A stretch of 64,000 nucleotides of DNA from Deinococcus sp. JMULE3 (GTDB taxonomy: Bacteria > Deinococcota > Deinococci > Deinococcales > Deinococcaceae). Below the pieces are notes generated by a model. It worked only from the letters and a program-made list of their open reading frames with translations, made no database searches and had not been told where the DNA came from. Shown one piece after another: positions 59,782 through 64,000 of the stretch; position 1 is the stretch's first letter, and each line of letters opens with the position of its first letter. The stretch covers positions 106,846 to 170,845 of the forward strand of contig NZ_SGWE01000002.1 of assembly GCF_013337115.1 (NCBI RefSeq), in the 5' to 3' direction. Both the position numbers and the translations under genes were made by a program.

Positions 59782-59966
59782 GGCAGCAGGGGCGCGAGTG
59801 GGCTGCTGTGCGCGGGACTGGCGCCGCTCTGCCTCAGGGTGACGGTCAGGCGTTTCAGGTCGGGGGATTGCAGGTCGGCCGCTTTGGGCGCGGGAATGAC
59901 GTGCGTTCCGGTAGGCAGCAGGGCGCGCAGGGTCGGGGTGAAGTCGGGGCATATGGGCTCCTCCAT
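59778..59966 (-). CDS. Small protein ending PLLP, before F copy 2
   Basis: 62 residues, starts ten bases after a junction hairpin (MEEPICPDFTPTLRALLPTG) and ends SPLAPLLP. Overlaps the start of F copy 2. Confidence 0.55.
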   Translation of the reverse strand: MEEPICPDFTPTLRALLPTGTHVIPAPKAADLQSPDLKRLTVTLRQSGASPAHSSPLAPLLP

Positions 59967-59976
59967 GCGCGCGCGG

Positions 59977-59998
59977 TGGCCCACCCGAAGGTGGGCCA
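59977..59998 (-). repeat. Junction hairpin 10 nt before a start codon
   Basis: TGGCCCACC / GGTGGGCCA, loop CGAA. ATG at 59966. Confidence 0.65.
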
Positions 59999-60003
59999 GC
60001 CCT

Positions 60004-60714
60004 TCACGCGAGGTCTGCCAGGGTCTTCCCGGCGTCCAGCAGCGCGCTGTCCGGGAAGGCTCCCTGGGCCCTGGCCTCGTCGAGCAGTTCCTCGTAGCTC
60101 TTGCTCCAATTCATGTACCGGTCGGTGCGGCTGGGCCCGGTGAACACCGACTGGAAGAACGCCGTTTCCCACGCGTCCTGCGTGTCTGGCGTGCAGGCCT
60201 CCGGGTAGCGGGTGGTGCCACGGCACACCTGGGCGGAACTGAACATGTTCCAGTACGGCGCGTGGCACAGGGCCGTGGCCGGGGTGGGGCGCTGGTCGCC
60301 GCGTACGGCGTACACGGTCAGCGTGCCGGGCGAGGCGATGAACACCAGGCCGGGGTGCGGGACGGGCTGGCCGCTGAGGCGCGCGACGGAGCGGGCCGCG
60401 TCGTACTTCGCATCGAACAGCAGGGGCCGCGTGTGGGGCGGCGCCCACCAGCACACGCAGTGCACGCCGGTCGCCAGGGTCGTCGGCACCGTGAACGTCA
60501 ACCCCGTCCCGGCGGTGAAGTCCACGAGGCGCTGGTGATCCTCGCTACTGAGGAGTTGGCCCGGCCCGAGCACGTAGCCCTGCGGGGTGTCGTGCACGGG
60601 ATGCTTGAGGATCGCGGCGCGTTGGTGGCCGCCGTACAGCAGCAGGGCCATCTCCGGGGCGAGGGGGGTGGGGGTGCGCCGCTCCGGGGCTGGGGTGAGG
60701 AACACGTTGACCAT
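60004..60714 (-). CDS. PRTRC system protein B, copy 3
   Basis: 236 residues; LLFDAKYDAARSVARLSG, NMFSSAQVCRGTTRYP, FTGPSRTDRYMNWSKSYEEL. Directly follows F copy 3. Start ten bases after a junction hairpin; here the spacer happens to contain GGAAGGA. Confidence 0.85.
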   Translation of the reverse strand: MVNVFLTPAPERRTPTPLAPEMALLLYGGHQRAAILKHPVHDTPQGYVLGPGQLLSSEDHQRLVDFTAGTGLTFTVPTTLATGVHCVCWWAPPHTRPLLFDAKYDAARSVARLSGQPVPHPGLVFIASPGTLTVYAVRGDQRPTPATALCHAPYWNMFSSAQVCRGTTRYPEACTPDTQDAWETAFFQSVFTGPSRTDRYMNWSKSYEELLDEARAQGAFPDSALLDAGKTLADLA

Positions 60715-60724
60715 GTCCTTCCGG

Positions 60725-60746
60725 TGGCCCACCCCGGGGTGGGCCA
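60725..60746 (-). repeat. Junction hairpin 10 nt before a start codon
   Basis: Perfect palindrome TGGCCCACCCC / GGGGTGGGCCA. ATG at 60714. Confidence 0.65.
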
Positions 60747-60752
60747 CGCCTG

Positions 60753-61745
60753 TCAGGTCCGCTTTGGGGCGGGGAGGCTGCGGTTGGCAAGATCGAGCAC
60801 GCCGACGCACTTCGCGGACAGCTCGGCGATCCTGGGCGCGTGCTGGAGGTACGCCGCGAGCCGGTCGTGTCCCTCGCCATTCCGGCCGACCTGCACGCAC
60901 CACTGCGGGCTCACGTTCCCGCACTCCCAGTGGTTCTGAAGGAACTCGTTCACGGTGTCCAGGCTCAGGTCATCGTCCCCACCCGTGATGGTCAGGAACG
61001 TGTGCGGGATCGGGTCATGGAAGAGATCGCTCCACTCGTCGTCGGTGGGGTGGAGGAATGCGTCGTCCGCGGCGCGCAACTCTGGCAGGAGGGTCAGGAG
61101 TGGACCGAGGGCGGGCACGCGGGGCAGCACCTGCTCCAGGCGTGTCAGGGTGTCCTCCAGGCTCAGCAGATCCCGGAAGTAAGGCCAGGGCAGCGCGTCC
61201 TGCACCTGTTGCCCGTGTGGAATGCCCAGTCGCCGCGCGGCCCGAACGGCGTCCCGTTCCGTGAGGACCAGATCCGGCCGTTCGAAGCGCTCTGGCAGCG
61301 TGTACTCCGCCAGGGCGTCCGTGTTGAAGTGCTGCTGGCAGATGAGCGACGCTCCATGCGGGCCCACGATAGGCGTGACGCGACTTGACCCGACTTCCAG
61401 TGCAAAGAGAATGCCCGGCAGCAGGTGCCGGTCCACGGGCCACAGGGCGGCGTGCAGGCGGTGGAGGTCAATCGTGCACGACACGTCCGTCTCCCCCCGG
61501 AAGTGCAGGTGGCCACGTTCGTTCTGCACGCTGAGCGTCCAGCCGTCGGTGCGCAGGGCGGCCGTCAGGGCGCGCTGGAGGCGCTGGTCGAGCGTCCCGT
61601 CCGGGCCGGGGTCCGGGAGAACGGTGCCCAGCAGGGGCGTCACGAGCGGGATGGGGTCGTTGCGCAGACCTTCTTCGTACATCCGCTCGGCGGCGTCCAT
61701 GTCCGCTTGAAGTACAAGGGGCCGCACGCCGGCCAGGGAGGGCAC
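60753..61745 (-). CDS. PRTRC system protein F, copy 3
   Basis: About 330 residues from GTG 61745; the frame is open further upstream, so the start is uncertain. VPSLAGVRPLVLQADMD, HLLPGILFALEVGS, RRLGIPHGQQVQDALPWPYFRD match copy 2. Lies in the canonical C-F-B order. Confidence 0.7.
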   Translation of the reverse strand: MPSLAGVRPLVLQADMDAAERMYEEGLRNDPIPLVTPLLGTVLPDPGPDGTLDQRLQRALTAALRTDGWTLSVQNERGHLHFRGETDVSCTIDLHRLHAALWPVDRHLLPGILFALEVGSSRVTPIVGPHGASLICQQHFNTDALAEYTLPERFERPDLVLTERDAVRAARRLGIPHGQQVQDALPWPYFRDLLSLEDTLTRLEQVLPRVPALGPLLTLLPELRAADDAFLHPTDDEWSDLFHDPIPHTFLTITGGDDDLSLDTVNEFLQNHWECGNVSPQWCVQVGRNGEGHDRLAAYLQHAPRIAELSAKCVGVLDLANRSLPAPKRT

Positions 61746-61777
61746 GGCGCGCGGCAGGACTGGACTCGGCTGGTCGG

Positions 61778-61894
61778 CTACGGCAGGAGGGGCACCTGGG
61801 CGGGTCTCGGCTCGGGCGCGCCCCGCGTGGTCTTCAGGGCGCGGCGCAGCGTGTCGAGCGCCCCGGACGGCCCCTGCCTTGGCACGTCCAGCAC
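61778..61894 (-). CDS. Short frame ending PLLP, before F copy 3
   Basis: 38 residues from GTG (VLDVPRQGPSGALDTLRRAL...), ending AQVPLLP, matching the tails of the frames before F copies 1 and 2. Start uncertain. Confidence 0.4.
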   Translation of the reverse strand: MLDVPRQGPSGALDTLRRALKTTRGAPEPRPAQVPLLP

Positions 61895-61919
61895 GAGCGG
61901 CGTGCGGGGCGGGCACGGG

Positions 61920-62150
61920 TCAGCCTTTCCGGCCATAGTTCTTGATGAACGTGATGGTGATCGTCCCAGCTTTCAGGTCCGTGACGGGGCTGCCGATCCC
62001 GGCGGTGGTGAGTTCCGGGTGCGTGGGGGCGTAGAACTGCTTGACCTGCTCGGGCGTCATCTTCGGGTTGGGGTCCGCGAGGGTGTGCCCGTCAAACTCG
62101 AACTTACGGGTGAGATCCTGGGGTTGACCGCTGGCTGTGGGATTCGTCAT
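61920..62150 (-). CDS. PRTRC system protein C
   Basis: 76 residues. FEFDGHTLADPNPKMTPEQV, FYAPTHPELTTAGIGSPV, and FIKNYGRKG at the end, matching the PRTRC C pattern in length and order. It resembles a small ubiquitin-like fold, which could fit a ThiF partner; inference. Confidence 0.85.
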   Translation of the reverse strand: MTNPTASGQPQDLTRKFEFDGHTLADPNPKMTPEQVKQFYAPTHPELTTAGIGSPVTDLKAGTITITFIKNYGRKG

Positions 62151-62160
62151 GCGCTTCGCG

Positions 62161-62180
62161 TGGCCCCCGGGAGGGGGCCA
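62161..62180 (-). repeat. Junction hairpin 10 nt before a start codon
   Basis: TGGCCCCC / GGGGGCCA, loop GGGA. ATG of C at 62150. Confidence 0.65.
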
Positions 62181-62186
62181 GCACTG

Positions 62187-62447
62187 TCACTCGGAGGCCA
62201 TGTGGAACACGACGGGGAACCCGTCCTGCTGCGCGGCGTCCATCAGCGCATCCATCCAGTGCAGGATGCCGTCGAGCGACTCCGCCTGATCGAGGGCGAG
62301 GTCGGCGGCGGAGTCGCACTCGTGCGCGGCCAGGAGCGCCCTCGCGGAGCGGATGCTGGCGACCTCGTTCGCCAGGACCTTTTTCTGTTCGGCGAGGGCG
62401 GCCCAATCGGTACGGGTCAGGGCGGCGTGCAGGTGGGGCAGGCTCAT
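62187..62447 (-). CDS. Hypothetical helical protein
   Basis: 86 residues, almost all helix (LAEQKKVLANEVASIRSARALL). Between PRTRC E and C. Confidence 0.6.
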   Translation of the reverse strand: MSLPHLHAALTRTDWAALAEQKKVLANEVASIRSARALLAAHECDSAADLALDQAESLDGILHWMDALMDAAQQDGFPVVFHMASE

Positions 62448-62457
62448 GCAGACGACA

Positions 62458-62476
62458 TGGCCCCCAGAGGGGGCCA
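62458..62476 (-). repeat. Junction hairpin 10 nt before a start codon
   Basis: TGGCCCCC / GGGGGCCA, loop AGA. ATG at 62447. Confidence 0.65.
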
Positions 62477-62482
62477 GTGCTG

Positions 62483-63700
62483 TCAGAAGAGGCGTTGCTC
62501 TTCCTTGAGGGTCATCTCGATGACCTGGGGTTTCCCGGCCTTCACGCTGATCGTCTGATTCGCCGTGGCGTGATCCGCCGCCTGCGCGTTCACGACCCAC
62601 GTGCCGGGCGCGAGTAGGATCTCGATGCCGTGATGCAGGGCGATGACCGTGTCGCCCTTGGTGACTTCGAGCGCGGCACTCTGCGGGGTGACGTTCACGG
62701 TGACGCGCGCGCCCTGCTGCTCGGTGAAGTCGTGCTCCTTGTTCGCGTGCGTGGCGACCGTCTTCTTCACCTCCCCGAACGCGGGGTGCGTGGCGACGAT
62801 CTCCAGGGTGCCCTGCGGCACGTCGTTCTTCCCGACCACCAGGGGGACGTCCTTGCCGCCGAGGGTACCTTTCAGGGTGGTGCCCTCGGCAGCTTTCAGC
62901 GTCAGGACGCTCGTTTTCGCCTTGGCGGGGGTGGGGGCGGGCTTGTCGGCCGCCTTCTTGTTCGCGGCCTGCTGACGCTGCGCGGCCTGCTGGGCGACGC
63001 TGAAGGCATCCCGGCGCGCCCCGGCGTAGCCCTGCATGGCGGTCACGAGGTTCGCGTCCATCCAGTCGGGCGTCTCGGTCAGCATGAACGGCACAGGGGC
63101 CGCCTCGCCGGGGTGCGGTTTGGGGAAGATGCCGATGGTGACGTCTCCCCCGACCCGCAGCAGCTGGAAGGTGAGTTCACCGCCGTCGGCAAGCAGCCCG
63201 GCGAGCTGCGCGATCAGGCCGCTGTGGACCGGGGCGGCGAGCGTGGCGATGGGCGCGGGGGCGTCCTGCGCGTCGCGGCCAGGTTCGGGTTCGGCGGCGC
63301 CTTCCTCGGGGGTGGAGGCCTCGGGCGCGGGGGTCGCGTTGGGCTGCACCTCGGGGTCCGGGACGGGTTCCGCAGCGGGCGTGGGCTGCTGCGGCTCGGG
63401 CTCTGGGGTGGGCTCGGGCTGCGGGGCGCTCAGGACAGGCTGGGTGACCGGGGCGGGCTGGGACGCCTCCCACGGGTCCGCTTCAGGCGCGGCGAACAGG
63501 CCCTCGATGTCCGCGAGGAAGGCCAGGTAGTGCATGCGGCTGGCGTCCTTGTCCGGGTGCTGGCGGCTGACGAGGCGGAAGTCGTCCTCCAGGGCGGTGC
63601 CCTTGACGGATTCCCAGAGTTGGGCGGCGCGGGCCTTGTCGTCGGGGAGGATCGGGGCGTGCTGGGCGGTGGGGGCCAGAGCGGGTTGTGTATAGGTCAT
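62483..63700 (-). CDS. PRTRC system protein E, extended form
   Basis: 405 residues. The PRTRC E core is at about 150-240 (LIAQLAGLLADGGELTFQLLRVGGDVTIGIFPKPHPGE...MLTETPDWMDANLVTAMQGYAG). It is preceded by ~75 helical residues and a long Pro/Glu/Ala linker. It is followed by a Lys-rich hinge and a ~150-residue beta domain resembling PEGA-type repeats (GTLEIVATHPAFGEVKKTVATH). Much longer than usual E proteins (~180). Confidence 0.8.
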   Translation of the reverse strand: MTYTQPALAPTAQHAPILPDDKARAAQLWESVKGTALEDDFRLVSRQHPDKDASRMHYLAFLADIEGLFAAPEADPWEASQPAPVTQPVLSAPQPEPTPEPEPQQPTPAAEPVPDPEVQPNATPAPEASTPEEGAAEPEPGRDAQDAPAPIATLAAPVHSGLIAQLAGLLADGGELTFQLLRVGGDVTIGIFPKPHPGEAAPVPFMLTETPDWMDANLVTAMQGYAGARRDAFSVAQQAAQRQQAANKKAADKPAPTPAKAKTSVLTLKAAEGTTLKGTLGGKDVPLVVGKNDVPQGTLEIVATHPAFGEVKKTVATHANKEHDFTEQQGARVTVNVTPQSAALEVTKGDTVIALHHGIEILLAPGTWVVNAQAADHATANQTISVKAGKPQVIEMTLKEEQRLF

Positions 63701-63710
63701 GACGGCGACC

Positions 63711-63737
63711 TGGCCCACCCGGCTCCCGGGTGGGCCA
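63711..63737 (-). repeat. Junction hairpin 10 nt before a start codon
   Basis: TGGCCCACCCGG / CCGGGTGGGCCA. ATG of E at 63700. The 19 bases from start codon into the stem are identical at 63977. Confidence 0.65.
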
Positions 63738-63743
63738 CTGCTG

Positions 63744-63953
63744 TCAGGCGGGATCGAAGTCCACTCGCGTGAGCGGCCGTGAGATGCCGTCCACGGACAC
63801 GATGAACTCCGCCGGGGTGCCGAATTCGGGTTGCGCGGCGTACATGTACTGCAGGTGACCGGATCGTCCGCGACACTCCGGGATGCGGCACTGCTGACCC
63901 ACGGTCACGGTGTCGCCCGCGTTCAGGCCATCCAGGGTGGTGAGTCGCTGCAT
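63744..63953 (-). CDS. Hypothetical protein
   Basis: 69 residues. SH3-like beta barrel feel (GDTVTVGQQCRIPECRGRSG), two Cys. Starts by TGATG overlap with an eight-residue leader frame. Confidence 0.55.
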   Translation of the reverse strand: MQRLTTLDGLNAGDTVTVGQQCRIPECRGRSGHLQYMYAAQPEFGTPAEFIVSVDGISRPLTRVDFDPA

Positions 63954-63979
63954 CAGCTGGACCTCGTGCGTGTGGGCAT
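63953..63979 (-). CDS. Eight-residue leader frame MPTRTRSS
   Basis: ATG 63979 is ten bases from a junction hairpin and its TGA overlaps the next ATG. Resembles the leader frame before pilB in design. Confidence 0.35.
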   Translation of the reverse strand: MPTRTRSS

Positions 63980-63989
63980 GACGGCGACC

Positions 63990-64000
63990 TGGCCCACCCG
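63990..64000 (-). repeat. Junction hairpin, cut by window end
   Basis: TGGCCCACCCG, left arm only; ten bases from the ATG at 63979. Confidence 0.4.

Noticed and set aside
58843..60939. 698-codon plus-strand frame
   Set aside because: Antisense to PRTRC F copy 2, B copy 3 and their junction hairpins; no motifs.
43691..63737. Junction hairpins as plain intrinsic terminators
   Set aside because: No T-tract follows the stems and each lies a fixed 9-10 bases before a start codon, so a simple terminator role does not explain the placement; not excluded.
1..64000. tRNA or rRNA genes
   Set aside because: No cloverleaf with CCA-type end or rRNA-like conserved stretch was recognised on either strand.

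Overview
The window looks like part of a large plasmid or second replicon of a Deinococcus-type bacterium. The coding sequence is very GC-rich. Several genes look leaderless, with a TAnnnT-like hexamer 6-8 bases before the start codon. The gene set also fits: NucS/EndoMS, a multi-HRDC RecQ, RecD2-type and UvrD-type helicases, a Pol II-like PolB, and many prepilins. An iteron origin with its initiator lies at 36.7-38.5 kb, and a PRTRC plasmid cassette lies at 53-64 kb. No rRNA, tRNA or CRISPR array was seen.

Layout. 1-4.2 kb: a type IV pilus assembly ATPase (cut by the window edge), an HD-GYP-type protein, and small genes. 4.4-9 kb: a tyrosine recombinase, a nuclease-like/reductase operon, and a membrane protein. 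9-13 kb: recQ, nucS, and a small exported protein. 13.1-16.4 kb: an operon of five tandem prepilins. 16.4-20.4 kb: recD2-like helicase and membrane proteins. 20.4-27 kb: a mobile-element graveyard (IS3, IS66 and IS4 pieces) enclosing a strikingly AT-rich island. The island holds a 33-residue precursor-like peptide, an E1/ThiF-like enzyme with RRE-like ends, an M50-like membrane protease and a small companion protein, so it is a candidate RiPP cluster. 27-34.8 kb: a response regulator, a polB gene split by an IS21 element with a visible 5-bp target duplication, another IS, and a Tn3 remnant. 34.8-38.5 kb: a degenerate recombinase, an sce7726-type protein, ten iterons and the initiator. 38.5-43.2 kb: a UvrD-like helicase and unknown genes. 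43.2-64 kb: mostly minus-strand, tightly packed genes, ending in an expanded PRTRC system (E, C, ThiF, and three copies each of F and B).

Two sequence signatures tie the window together. The first is a promoter-like signature, GYCACCCC - 9 nt - NASNNT - 6/7 nt - ATG. It precedes at least eleven genes (PilB leader, HD-GYP, prepilin operon, recD2, RNase H-like and others). A twelfth copy precedes the UvrD-like gene with the same 9-nt spacing but a longer leader that carries a Shine-Dalgarno site. This suggests one plasmid regulon linking pili and DNA-processing enzymes. The second is a family of TGGCCC...GGGCCA hairpins sitting 9 or 10 nt upstream of the start codon at most gene junctions of the 43-64 kb block, with compensating changes in the stems and no Shine-Dalgarno sequence. 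The remaining junctions are mostly 4-base stop/start overlaps, so both arrangements may serve translational coupling.

Three genes appear frameshifted at GC-rich runs (near 2.88, 19.43 and 48.25 kb). These may be real decay, recoding or sequencing error. Functions were read from motifs by eye without database searches.
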